64,000 nucleotides of DNA, taken from contig JAGAPO010000052.1 in assembly GCA_017623215.1 (NCBI GenBank), positions 1-64,000 on the forward strand, in the 5' to 3' direction. How positions within the stretch are numbered: the stretch's first letter is position 1; each line of letters starts with the position of its first letter. Below, piece after piece: positions 50,993 to 59,870 of the stretch. A model generated the notes under the pieces. The model saw only the letters and a program-made list of their open reading frames with translations, did no database searches and was not told where the DNA came from. The stretch is from Lachnospiraceae bacterium (GTDB lineage: Bacteria; Bacillota; Clostridia; Lachnospirales; Lachnospiraceae). The position numbers were made by a program, and so were the translations under genes.

Positions 50993-52324
50993 ATGGATTT
51001 TGTAACAGGAGTAAAAGAGTCAGACTTAAAAGAAATCAGAGATATCGCGGGCGGTGCTTTGGACGGTCAGGAAATCAGCCTGACAGGTGCTGTGCATGTC
51101 ATTCGTGACATGGGAGAGATTACCTTTGTGATCTTAAGAAAGAGCGAGGGACTGGTACAGTGCGTACTCGAAAAGAGTGACCTCGAAGCGTTCCGGCTGC
51201 GAGAGGGAATGACCGTGAAGGTATCCGGAATCGTAAATGCCGAGATGAGGGCGCCCAGGGGCTTCGAGCTTCGCCTGACAGGGCTTACCATCTTATCGGA
51301 ACCCGCGCCCGATACCGCGATGCCGGTTCCGATTGGAAAATACAAATTGAACACGTCTCTTGAGACGAAATTATCCCTTCGTCCGATTTCCCTGAGAAAT
51401 ATCAGGGAGCGCGCAATCTTTAAGGTGCAGGAGGGAATCGTAAGAGGCTTCCGCGATTTCCTGTACAGCGAGCATTTTACCGAGATTCGCACACCGAAGA
51501 TTGTCGCGGGCAACGCGGAGGGCGGTGCGAATGTCTTCAAATTAGAGTATTTCGGAAAGCGGGCGTTCCTGGCGCAGAGCCCGCAGTTCTATAAGCAGAT
51601 GATGGTTGGCGTGTATGACCGCGTATTTGAGACGGCTCCGGTGTTCCGGGCGGAGAAGCATAACACGACAAGACATCTGAACGAATATACGAGCCTGGAT
51701 TTTGAGATGGGGTATATTGAGAGCTTCCACGATATCATGGATATGGAGACGGCGATGCTTCAATATGTGTTCGCGTTCCTGAAGAAAGAGTATGCGAAGG
51801 AGCTTGCTATATTAAAGGTCACAATTCCGGACGTGTCCCGAATTCCGGCGGTACGCTTTGATGAGGCAAAGCGTCTGGTATCGGAAAAATACGACCGTAA
51901 GATTCGCAATCCTTATGATTTGGAGCCGGAGGAAGAGGTATTAATCGGGCGGTATTTTAAAGAAGAGTATGACAGCGATTTCGTATTCGTAACGCATTAT
52001 CCGTCCAAGAAACGCCCGTTCTACGCGATGGATGACCCGGAGGATAAGAAGTTCACGCTGAGCTTTGACTTACTGTTCAAGGGAATGGAGATCACGACGG
52101 GAGGCCAGAGAATCCACACCTACGCAGAGCAGGTAAAGAAGATGGAAGAGCGCGGTATGGATCCGGCGGATTTTGAGAACTACCTGATGATTCACAAGCA
52201 CGGAATGCCGCCGCACGGAGGACTCGGAATCGGTCTGGAACGACTGACGATGCGGCTGCTTGACGAGGCAAATGTCAGAGAGACCACGATGTTCCCGAGA
52301 GATGTGACGAGGCTGGAGCCGTAA
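50993..52324 (+). CDS. aspS: Archaeal-type (non-discriminating) aspartyl-tRNA synthetase
   Basis: Start at ATG 50993 rather than 50903, which lies in the T-box terminator. The 443-aa class II synthetase lacks the bacterial insertion domain and shows archaeal-type motifs: [44 protein letters not shown] and motif 3 [14 protein letters not shown]. Followed at once by gatCAB, it should load Asp on tRNA(Asn) (and perhaps tRNA(Asp)), after which GatCAB amidates it to Asn-tRNA(Asn). Stop overlaps the gatC start. Confidence 0.9.
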   Translation: MDFVTGVKESDLKEIRDIAGGALDGQEISLTGAVHVIRDMGEITFVILRKSEGLVQCVLEKSDLEAFRLREGMTVKVSGIVNAEMRAPRGFELRLTGLTILSEPAPDTAMPVPIGKYKLNTSLETKLSLRPISLRNIRERAIFKVQEGIVRGFRDFLYSEHFTEIRTPKIVAGNAEGGANVFKLEYFGKRAFLAQSPQFYKQMMVGVYDRVFETAPVFRAEKHNTTRHLNEYTSLDFEMGYIESFHDIMDMETAMLQYVFAFLKKEYAKELAILKVTIPDVSRIPAVRFDEAKRLVSEKYDRKIRNPYDLEPEEEVLIGRYFKEEYDSDFVFVTHYPSKKRPFYAMDDPEDKKFTLSFDLLFKGMEITTGGQRIHTYAEQVKKMEERGMDPADFENYLMIHKHGMPPHGGLGIGLERLTMRLLDEANVRETTMFPRDVTRLEP

Positions 52325-52632
52325 TGGCAGAAATGGAGGTTAAGATGATTATTTCGGATGAGACGATTACCTATGTTGCGGCGCTCGCTAAGCTTTCTCT
52401 GACGGAGGAGCAGAAGGAAAGGGCAAAGGCGGATCTTGGCAGCATACTGGGATATATTGATACAATGAATGAGCTGGACACGGACGGAATCGAGCCGATG
52501 TCCCATGCGTTCCCGGTGAAGAACGTATTCCGGGAGGATGTGGTGACGAACGGCGAGAACCGGGAGGAGCTGTTGGCGAACGCACCGGTGAAGAAGGATG
52601 GCTGCTTCGTGGTGCCGAAAACAGTAGAATAA
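52324..52632 (+). CDS. gatC: Aspartyl/glutamyl-tRNA amidotransferase subunit C
   Basis: The 102-aa product has the GatC pattern: [40 protein letters not shown] and NVFREDVVT. It holds GatA and GatB together. The first ATG (52324) overlaps the aspS stop; ATG 52345 further in would give a more usual start ([11 protein letters not shown]). Confidence 0.92.
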   Translation: MAEMEVKMIISDETITYVAALAKLSLTEEQKERAKADLGSILGYIDTMNELDTDGIEPMSHAFPVKNVFREDVVTNGENREELLANAPVKKDGCFVVPKTVE

Positions 52633-52672
52633 GGGATGGAGCCGCATGCCGCGGCTGGATTGGAGATCATAT

Positions 52673-54106
52673 ATGGAACTGACAAAATTAACCGCACTCG
52701 AGCTCGCCGCTAAGATTAGGGCAAAAGAGGTGTCTGTCAGCGAAGCAGTGGAAGCGCAGCTTGAGCAGATTGAAAAGAAAGATTCGCTCTATCATTGTTA
52801 TACCAGTATCCTTGCCGATGAGGCGAGGGCAAGAGCAAAAGAGGTTCAAAAGCAAATTAATGACGGAACCCTTACTTCCCCGCTTGCTGGAGTTCCGGTT
52901 GCGATTAAGGACAATATCTGTACCAAAGGAATTCCCACAACCTGTTCCTCGAAGATGCTGGAACACTTCAGACCGCCCTATGATGCGACCGTCGTGGAGT
53001 GCATGAACGCAGCAGGAACGATTACGGTGGGAAAATTAAATATGGATGAATTTGCGATGGGAAGTACAACGGAGACCTCGTATTTCGGAGTGACGAAGAA
53101 TCCGAGAGATATCACAAGAGTTCCCGGCGGTTCTTCCGGCGGCGCGGCAGCAGCGGCAGCGGCGGAGGAAGCGTTTTTAACGCTCGGATCGGATACGGGC
53201 GGATCGATCAGGCAGCCTGCGTCGTTCTGCGGCGTGACCGGAATTAAGCCGACGTATGGTACGGTATCGCGTTACGGTCTGATTGCATACGCATCCTCGC
53301 TCGACCAGATTGGACCGATTGCAAGAAGTGCGGCGGATTGTGCGGCGGCGCTGGATGTGATATCGGGAAGCGATAAGAGGGATTCCACCTGTGTGGACAG
53401 GGAGCATTACGGATATTTGAACGCTTTGACAGGAGACATCAGGGGCATGAAGATCGGAATGCCGGCCGGGTATTTCGCAGAGGGCCTGGATGAGGAGGTC
53501 AGAAAGAGCATCTATCAGGCGGCGGATGTGCTTCGTTCGCTTGGGGCCTCCGTGGAGGAATTCGATTTGAAAGGCGTAAAATACGCGATTCCGGCCTATT
53601 ATGTTATCGCTTCCGCGGAAGCAAGCTCGAACCTGTCCCGCTACGACGGTGTAAAGTACGGCTACCGCATCGAGAAGTTCGAAGGCCTGCAGGAGGTCTA
53701 TAAGAACACGAGAAGCGAAGGCTTCGGAAATGAAGTAAAGCGCAGAATGATGATTGGCGCGTTCGTATTAAGCTCCGGTTATTATGATGCCTATTATAAT
53801 AAGGCTCTGAAGGTAAAAGCGCTGATTAAACAAAGCTTTGACGAAGCATTTGAAAAATATGACTGTGTTCTCGGACCCACGGCACCGACGACAGCGATGA
53901 AGCTCGGAGAGAGCCTGTCCGACCCGTTAAAGATGTATCTTGGAGATATTTACACCGTATCCGTCAACCTTGCAGGTCTTCCGGGTATCAGCGTTCCGTG
54001 CGGAACGGATAAATCGGGGCTACCGATTGGAATGCAGTTAATCGGACGGCCGTTCGGAGAAAAAGAGATTCTGCGCGCTGCGGACGCATATGAGCATGCA
54101 GAGTGA
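52673..54106 (+). CDS. gatA: Aspartyl/glutamyl-tRNA amidotransferase subunit A
   Basis: Start ATG 52673 (TTGGAGATCATAT upstream) gives 477 aa, the usual length. The Ser-cisSer-Lys triad of amidase-signature enzymes is intact: Lys79 (VAIKDNICTKG), Ser154 (PGGSSGGAAAAA) and Ser178 (GSDTGGSIRQPAS). GatA releases ammonia from glutamine and passes it to GatB. Confidence 0.95.
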   Translation: MELTKLTALELAAKIRAKEVSVSEAVEAQLEQIEKKDSLYHCYTSILADEARARAKEVQKQINDGTLTSPLAGVPVAIKDNICTKGIPTTCSSKMLEHFRPPYDATVVECMNAAGTITVGKLNMDEFAMGSTTETSYFGVTKNPRDITRVPGGSSGGAAAAAAAEEAFLTLGSDTGGSIRQPASFCGVTGIKPTYGTVSRYGLIAYASSLDQIGPIARSAADCAAALDVISGSDKRDSTCVDREHYGYLNALTGDIRGMKIGMPAGYFAEGLDEEVRKSIYQAADVLRSLGASVEEFDLKGVKYAIPAYYVIASAEASSNLSRYDGVKYGYRIEKFEGLQEVYKNTRSEGFGNEVKRRMMIGAFVLSSGYYDAYYNKALKVKALIKQSFDEAFEKYDCVLGPTAPTTAMKLGESLSDPLKMYLGDIYTVSVNLAGLPGISVPCGTDKSGLPIGMQLIGRPFGEKEILRAADAYEHAE

Positions 54107-54116
54107 GAAGCGGTGA

Positions 54117-54262
54117 TAGTGTGAGAAATTGCACTGATGTGCGATTCCTCACACTCAGATTTGTGCCGAGAACGTCACAAATCTGCATAGATGCGCACAT
54201 GAAATCGCATTCGCGACTTTCATGTGCGCGATTCCTCGAGCAAAAAACGTTCTCGGAATGGA
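54117..54262. repeat. Dispersed intergenic repeat, copy 2, between gatA and gatB
   Basis: Blocks AGTGTGAGAAATTGCAC..GATGTGCGATTCCTCACACT, then CAGATTTGTGCCGAG..GTCACAAATCTGCAT and CGCACATGAAATCGCA/GCGACTTTCATGTGCG form stems, and CGAGAACGT / ACGTTCTCG pair across the end. The order of blocks matches the repeat at 36911-36996. It splits the gatCAB operon by 163 bases. Confidence 0.55.
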
Positions 54263-54269
54263 GATTAGC

Positions 54270-55697
54270 ATGAAAGCATATGAAACCGTAATCGGGCTTG
54301 AGGTTCACGTTGAGCTCGCAACAAAGACAAAGATTTTCTGCGGGTGTTCCACTGCGTTCGGCGGCGCGCCGAACACACATTGCTGCCCGGTCTGCACCGG
54401 TATGCCGGGAACTCTGCCCGTATTGAATAAAAAAGTAGTTGAATTCGCGATGGCGGCCGGTCTTGCGATGAACTGCACGATAACGCAGAAATGTAAATTT
54501 GACCGGAAGAATTATTTTTACCCGGATCTTCCGAAGGCTTATCAGGTCTCGCAGCTGTATCTGCCAATCTGTCGAAACGGCGGAATCGAGATTGAGGTAA
54601 ATGGCGTGAAGAAGACGATTGGAATTCATGAGATTCACATGGAGGAGGATGCCGGCAAGCTGGTGCATGATCCATGGGAGGATGTAACGCTGGTGGACTA
54701 TAACCGCTGCGGCGTTCCGTTAATTGAAATTGTAAGTGAGCCGGATATGCGATCGGCGGACGAGGTGATCGCTTACCTGGAAAAGTTAAAGCTGATTTTG
54801 CAGTACCTTGGAGTATCGGACTGTAAGATGCAGGAGGGCTCCCTGCGTGCGGACATTAACCTTTCGGTTCGCGAGGTGGGAGCGCCGGAATTCGGAACCC
54901 GTACCGAGATGAAGAACATGAACTCCTTTAAGGCGATTGCAAGAGCAGTGGAAGGCGAGAGAAAGCGTCAGATTGAATTGCTGGAGTACGGCAAAAAGGT
55001 GGTTCAGGAGACCAGACGCTGGGATGATAATAAGGATACCAGCTTTGCGATGCGTTCCAAGGAAGACGCGCAGGACTATCGGTATTTCCCGGAGCCCGAT
55101 CTGGTTCCGATTGAAATCAGTGACGAGTGGTTAAGTGAAATCAGAGGAAGGCAGCCGGAGCTTCGCGACGAGAAGAAGAAACGCTACGAGAAGGAATATG
55201 AGATTCCGTCCTACGATGCCGCAATTATCACCGGTTCCAAGCGGATGGCCGATATCTTTGAAGCGACGGTTGCTATCTGTCACAAGCCCAAGGAGGTCTC
55301 GAACTGGCTGATGGTGGAGACGATGCGCCTGATGAAGGAGGCGGAGATGGATTCCGAAGAGTTGAACCTGTCTCCTGAAAAGCTTGCGGCATTGATCGGA
55401 CTTCTGGATGCCGGAACGATTAACCGTCCTGTTGCAAAGGAAGTCTTCGAGAAGGTGTTCAAGGAGGACGTGGATCCGAAGGAGTATGTGGAGAAGAACG
55501 GTCTTGGCATGGTTCAGGATGAGGATCTGCTGGTCAGCACGATTGAACGGATTATCGCAGAGAACCCGCAGTCCGTTGCGGATTATAGGAGCGGAAAGGA
55601 AAAGGCGCTCGGCTTCCTGGTTGGCCAGACGATGAAGGCGATGAAGGGGAAGGCGAATCCGGGGAAGGTAAATGAGGTCTTAAAGGAGAGACTGTAA
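54270..55697 (+). CDS. gatB: Aspartyl/glutamyl-tRNA amidotransferase subunit B
   Basis: Start ATG 54270 with GGAG seven bases upstream gives MKAYETVIGLEVHVEL, the canonical opening. Further signatures are FCGCSTAFGG, CPVCTGMPGTLPVLN (zinc Cys residues), FDRKNYFYPDLPKAYQ and RADINLSVR; the C-terminal YqeY-type tail (LVGQTMKAMKGKANPGKVNE) is present. GatB phosphorylates and amidates the misacylated tRNA. The terminator at 55723 closes the operon. Confidence 0.95.
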   Translation: MKAYETVIGLEVHVELATKTKIFCGCSTAFGGAPNTHCCPVCTGMPGTLPVLNKKVVEFAMAAGLAMNCTITQKCKFDRKNYFYPDLPKAYQVSQLYLPICRNGGIEIEVNGVKKTIGIHEIHMEEDAGKLVHDPWEDVTLVDYNRCGVPLIEIVSEPDMRSADEVIAYLEKLKLILQYLGVSDCKMQEGSLRADINLSVREVGAPEFGTRTEMKNMNSFKAIARAVEGERKRQIELLEYGKKVVQETRRWDDNKDTSFAMRSKEDAQDYRYFPEPDLVPIEISDEWLSEIRGRQPELRDEKKKRYEKEYEIPSYDAAIITGSKRMADIFEATVAICHKPKEVSNWLMVETMRLMKEAEMDSEELNLSPEKLAALIGLLDAGTINRPVAKEVFEKVFKEDVDPKEYVEKNGLGMVQDEDLLVSTIERIIAENPQSVADYRSGKEKALGFLVGQTMKAMKGKANPGKVNEVLKERL

Positions 55698-55722
55698 GCG
55701 GATTGGGAGTGATTGGACGGAC

Positions 55723-55810
55723 GCCCGAGTCCCGCACAGCAATGTCCCATACGCCCTCTCGACAGAGTTAGGAGCAGTGGGATATTGCTGTGTGAGACTC
55801 GGGCTTTTTT
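55723..55810 (+). terminator. Terminator of the aspS-gatCAB operon
   Basis: A very long stem: GCCCGAGT (55723-55730) with ACTCGGGC (55797-55804), continued by GCACAGCAAT..TCCCA pairing with TGGGATATTGCTGTGT, then six Ts. Confidence 0.85.
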
Positions 55811-55917
55811 CCTGATATTTTGTGTGTAATTTCGCTTGGAATGTGGAAATAGGATGGGAACAGAGGGGATGAAGGGGATTTTGGTTTTCGAAACCAGGCA
55901 AATGATTGACGCTATGG

Positions 55918-55946
55918 TTGCAAATAGACCGTAAAAATGGTAACAT
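55918..55946 (+). promoter_or_regulatory. Probable pepF promoter
   Basis: TTGCAA (55918-55923), 17-bp spacer, TAACAT (55941-55946). A short GGGTG..CACCC stem lies just after. The rest of the 55811-56029 gap shows nothing else clear. Confidence 0.45.
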
Positions 55947-56029
55947 ATGCGTACAGGGTGACTCCACCCGTCCGTGAGTTAATATGGTATAGGAGGAAAA
56001 GGGAGAATGGGTTTTAGGAGGACGATAGA

Positions 56030-57826
56030 ATGAACACAGAATGGTCTCTGTCCTGTTTGTATCAGGGCTATGACGATCCCGCATTTGCTGCGGATATGAA
56101 AGCAGCAGAGAATATGATTGAGGAGCTTAGAGCATATCTTACGGGAATTTCCGAAAGGACCGAGGAGGAAGGCGCGGCGTGGTTGATTAACTGGCTTGAG
56201 AATTATTCGACCACGTTTTCGAATCTGAGTATTTATGTGAGCCTGCGCGCTTCGACGAATACAACCGACAGTGAGACCACGGCGTGGGATGGGAAGCTGA
56301 TGCAGCTTAACAGCAGCGTGTCGAAAGAGCTTGCGATGGTGGAGAAGTATCTGGCGGGACTTTCGAATCTGGAAGGACTGGAAGAAAAGAATCCGGTTGT
56401 GAAGGAGTATGATTTTTATCTGCGTGAGCTGAAGGAAAACGCATCTCATATGTTGAGCGATGAGGTGGAGGAGGTTATCTCGAAGCTCAATCAGTCCGCG
56501 GGCGCGGCCTGGGAGCAGATGCAGCAGTATCTGACCTCTACGGTTACTGCGAATTTCCGGGGGGAGGAAGTGACGCTTTCCAAGGTGCGCAATATGGCGT
56601 ACAGCGAGGACGCATCGGTGAGAAAGGACGCTTACGAGGCGGAGCTTGCGTGCTATGATAAGATTAAAGATGCGATTGCATTTTCGATGAATAATCTGAA
56701 ATCGCAGGTGAATACAATTGTTGAGCTGCGCGGTTATGAGTCGGCACTGGATAAGACGTTAAAGCAGTCGAGAATGAAGAAAGAGACGCTGGATGCGATG
56801 CTTACCGCAATGAAGGAGTATCTTCCGAAGTTTCATGAGTATCTGAGGGCCAAGGCAAAGCTGCTCGGATATCAGAACGGGCTTCCGTGGTATGATTTGT
56901 TCGCTCCGGTTGGAGAGTGCGGAAAGAAGTACACGCTAAAAGAGGCGAAGGAGTATCTGATCAGCCATTTTGAGGGCTTTGCGCCGGATCTGGCGGAGAT
57001 GATCCGAAAGGCCTTTGATGAGGAGTGGATTGATTTCTATTCGCGCGCAGGTAAGGTTGGCGGCGCGTTCTGCTGCCATATTCCTTCGAAGAAGCAGAGC
57101 AGAATACTGACTAATTATGATGGAAGCTTAAGCGATATTGTTACGCTGGCACATGAGCTGGGACACGCCTATCACGATCGTCAGATTGAGGATCAGAGAC
57201 CGCTGAATCTGGATTATCCGATGCAGGTCGCGGAGACGGCTTCGACCTTTAATGAGACGGTTATTATGAACGCGGCAATCGCGGAGGCAAAGGGCGGCGT
57301 GAAGCTTGCACTTTTAGAGAGCAGGCTGCAGGATACGACGCAGATTATCTGCGATATATATTCCAGATTCCTGATTGAGAACGCGGTATTTGAGGGAAGA
57401 AAGGAACGCTTCTTCTTCGCAAAGGATCTGTGCGGGCTGATGGTGGATGCGCAGAAGCAGGCGTACGGCGATGGTCTGGATCCGGAATATCTGCATCCGT
57501 ATATGTGGGCCTGCAAGAGCCATTACTACAGTGCATCGTTGAGCTATTATAACTTCCCGTATGCGTTCGGCGGGTTATTTGCAAGGGGACTGTATGCGCA
57601 GTATGAGAAGGAGGGCGAGAGCTTCCTGCCGAAGTACAGAGCGCTTTTAAAGGCGACAACCGTGAAGAAGGTTGAGGATGTTGCGGCAATGGCGGATATT
57701 GATATTACTAAGCCGGATTTCTGGAGAGAAAGCCTTGCTTCGATTGCAAAGGAGATCGACGAGTTCGTGGCGCTTGCAGACGAATGCGCAGATAAAAAAG
57801 CAAAGAAATCGCTGCCTGTGACATAA
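56030..57826 (+). CDS. pepF: Oligoendopeptidase F (M3 family)
   Basis: The 598-aa zinc metallopeptidase has the M3 motif HELGHAYHD (His375, Glu376, His379) and the third ligand in the ETASTFNETVI region. The length and opening (WSLSCLYQGYDDPAF) match PepF-type clan. It degrades cytoplasmic oligopeptides of about 6-17 residues. Preceded by TTTTAGGAGGACGATAGA. Confidence 0.9.
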   Translation: MNTEWSLSCLYQGYDDPAFAADMKAAENMIEELRAYLTGISERTEEEGAAWLINWLENYSTTFSNLSIYVSLRASTNTTDSETTAWDGKLMQLNSSVSKELAMVEKYLAGLSNLEGLEEKNPVVKEYDFYLRELKENASHMLSDEVEEVISKLNQSAGAAWEQMQQYLTSTVTANFRGEEVTLSKVRNMAYSEDASVRKDAYEAELACYDKIKDAIAFSMNNLKSQVNTIVELRGYESALDKTLKQSRMKKETLDAMLTAMKEYLPKFHEYLRAKAKLLGYQNGLPWYDLFAPVGECGKKYTLKEAKEYLISHFEGFAPDLAEMIRKAFDEEWIDFYSRAGKVGGAFCCHIPSKKQSRILTNYDGSLSDIVTLAHELGHAYHDRQIEDQRPLNLDYPMQVAETASTFNETVIMNAAIAEAKGGVKLALLESRLQDTTQIICDIYSRFLIENAVFEGRKERFFFAKDLCGLMVDAQKQAYGDGLDPEYLHPYMWACKSHYYSASLSYYNFPYAFGGLFARGLYAQYEKEGESFLPKYRALLKATTVKKVEDVAAMADIDITKPDFWRESLASIAKEIDEFVALADECADKKAKKSLPVT

Positions 57827-57850
57827 AACTGCGGAAAGGAGGACCGGAAT

Positions 57851-58855
57851 ATGAAAGATTCATTGAAGAGACGCTGCGAACAGTTTATTGAGAACCGGGA
57901 TCGAATTAAGGGAGCATTCGTATGGGAAAGCTCGTATTTTTATCCGCTTGGCGCAAGTATCTTTACCGGAAAGGGCCGGATGGCGGATGTTGATCGGATG
58001 AAGGAATGCAGGGATCTGCTGAAGCACAATACCGGTGTCTTTTCGAATTTCCGCGGGAACGGAAAGCTTGCGATTATCTCGATGCTTGCGCTGGATGAGA
58101 ATCCGGAGAGAAAGCTTGCGAACGCGTTAGTGGTATATGACAGGCTGAAGGAGCATTTCTGGGGGAGCGAGTATCTGCCGCTTACGGCGATGGCGATTAC
58201 GGATCTGGCAGGAGAAGAGAGCTATGAGGAGCTTGCGGCGAGGACACGCAGAATCTATGACCGAATGAAGTCGGAACATCCGTTCCTGACTTCGGGTGAG
58301 GACAGTACCTTCGCAGCGCTCCTTGCTTTGTCCGATAGGAGCGAGGAAGCAGTCGTGTACGAGATGAATCGCTGCTATGAAATCATCAAGCCCGAGTTCT
58401 TCTCAAGCAATGCGGTTCAGTCCTTAAGTCATATCCTGTCCCTTGGGGAGGGAGGCGCGGATATGAAATGCCGCAGAACGATGGAGCTTTATCAGGCTTT
58501 GAAGGAGCGCGGATGCCGTTATGGAACCGGTTATGAGCTTCCGACGTTGGGAGTTCTTGCTCTGCTGCAGACTGACATATCAGAGCTTGCGGATACGATT
58601 GCAGAGGTGGATGAGTGGCTTCGCACGAAGAAGGGTTTTGGAGCCTTTGGAGTCGGAGCGAAGCAGAGACTGATGTACGCCGGGCTTCTGACTTCTTATG
58701 ATTATGCGGCGGAGTTCACCGGAGAAGCGTCGGCTATTAATGCCGCGGCGATCAACGGAACGATTGCACTCGTCATTGCGCAGGAAGCGGCGCTTTGCGC
58801 AAGCGTGGCAGCGGTAAGCGCAACGGCAGCAGCGGCTTCCTCTTCGAACTCGTAA
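57851..58855 (+). CDS. DUF4003-type protein
   Basis: The 334-aa helical protein starts behind GGAAAGGAGGACCGGAAT, 24 bases after pepF, and probably belongs to the same operon. It matches the DUF4003 pattern (MKECRDLLKHNTGVFSNFRG, LAIISMLALDENPERKL). It has no known function. The Ala/Ser-rich C-terminus (CASVAAVSATAAAASSSNS) is unusual and may include a short hydrophobic segment. Confidence 0.75.
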   Translation: MKDSLKRRCEQFIENRDRIKGAFVWESSYFYPLGASIFTGKGRMADVDRMKECRDLLKHNTGVFSNFRGNGKLAIISMLALDENPERKLANALVVYDRLKEHFWGSEYLPLTAMAITDLAGEESYEELAARTRRIYDRMKSEHPFLTSGEDSTFAALLALSDRSEEAVVYEMNRCYEIIKPEFFSSNAVQSLSHILSLGEGGADMKCRRTMELYQALKERGCRYGTGYELPTLGVLALLQTDISELADTIAEVDEWLRTKKGFGAFGVGAKQRLMYAGLLTSYDYAAEFTGEASAINAAAINGTIALVIAQEAALCASVAAVSATAAAASSSNS

Positions 58856-58859
58856 GCAC

Positions 58860-59708
58860 TCAGGACTTCGCATTCAGATGCTCCCTGCGATACTGGGCCG
58901 GGGTGACTCCGTATTTCTCGCGGAAGGTATCGTAGAACCAGGACACATTCTGGAATCCGCATTCGTAGCAGATCTCCGTTGCGTTCAAATTGCTGGTCAG
59001 GAAAAGATTGGCCGCGTAGGACAGCCGAAGCTCGTTGATATATTCCGACGGAGTAATGTCGTAGTATTGCTTTAACAGTCTGGTGGTGTGGGCGCGGCTC
59101 ATGCCGGCAAGCTCGAATAATCGCTGCTTGCCGATAATAAAATTCTTGGGACTCTTCATCTTCTCGTAGGCATTCTCAAGCCAGAACGGGATGGGAGAGT
59201 CCTTTTCGCGCAGGGTGCTGAAATATCGGGTAAAGATATCGGCAAGCAGCGCGCGGACTTTCAGCTTTAATAATTTCTTTTCCGCAGTATCAATCGCATT
59301 CAGCTCCGCAAGCTTGAAATACAGGCTTTTCGTCTCGTTATCCGTGAGCTTGACAGTGGGCGGAGCGGGAGCGTGAAGAAGCTCCTGCGCAGGAAATCCC
59401 TCGCCAAGATAGGAGAAGAGCTGATTCAGCGTATCCTCGGAAAAGGCAAGATTTACGAATTCAAAGGCTTCATCATAGTCTTTATAATCATGAAAATCAT
59501 CTTTGCGGATAAAGATAAGATAGCCGCTGCCTACATTCTCCTGAAGGTCGCCCACATGATGGACGGCTTTGCCTGCAAGTGTAAGGAAAATCTCATAATA
59601 TTCGTGGCAATGCGGGACAAAATACTCCGTCTCGCTTTTGACATGGCGGAATTTGCAGCCGGATTCGAGGTCGAGGTGCTTTTCTGCTTTTAATCGTTTG
59701 CGTTCCAT
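58860..59708 (-). CDS. AraC-family transcriptional regulator
   Basis: Start is the ATG at 59708 (GGAATGGAGACCATC upstream on the minus strand), 282 aa. The N-terminal cupin-like effector domain contains FVPHCHEYYEIFLTLAGKA; the C-terminal double helix-turn-helix is clear in GKQRLFELAGMSRAHTTRLL and the hallmark ATEICYECGFQNVSWFYDTF followed by KYGVTPAQYRR. Divergent from the alpha-mannosidase gene, it is likely to control it in response to a mannoside or related sugar. Confidence 0.88.
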   Translation of the reverse strand: MERKRLKAEKHLDLESGCKFRHVKSETEYFVPHCHEYYEIFLTLAGKAVHHVGDLQENVGSGYLIFIRKDDFHDYKDYDEAFEFVNLAFSEDTLNQLFSYLGEGFPAQELLHAPAPPTVKLTDNETKSLYFKLAELNAIDTAEKKLLKLKVRALLADIFTRYFSTLREKDSPIPFWLENAYEKMKSPKNFIIGKQRLFELAGMSRAHTTRLLKQYYDITPSEYINELRLSYAANLFLTSNLNATEICYECGFQNVSWFYDTFREKYGVTPAQYRREHLNAKS

Positions 59709-59777
59709 GATGGTCTCCATTCCCGCGGACGTGCCGCGCACGGTGTCTGACACATAACTGATTTCTGTATGAATATC

Positions 59778-59806
59778 ACATTACCATAAAAAAATTATCA
59801 TGTCAA
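59778..59806 (-). promoter_or_regulatory. Promoter of the AraC regulator gene
   Basis: On the minus strand TTGACA (59806-59801), 17-bp spacer, TAATGT (59783-59778). The region is shared with the divergent GH38 gene starting at 59871; no comparably good rightward promoter is seen, as expected of an activated gene. Confidence 0.55.
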
Positions 59807-59870
59807 CATAAGACAATTTGGATTTTTTGCGATATGATCGACGTAATAAAAAAGAGAAGGAGGACCTGTT

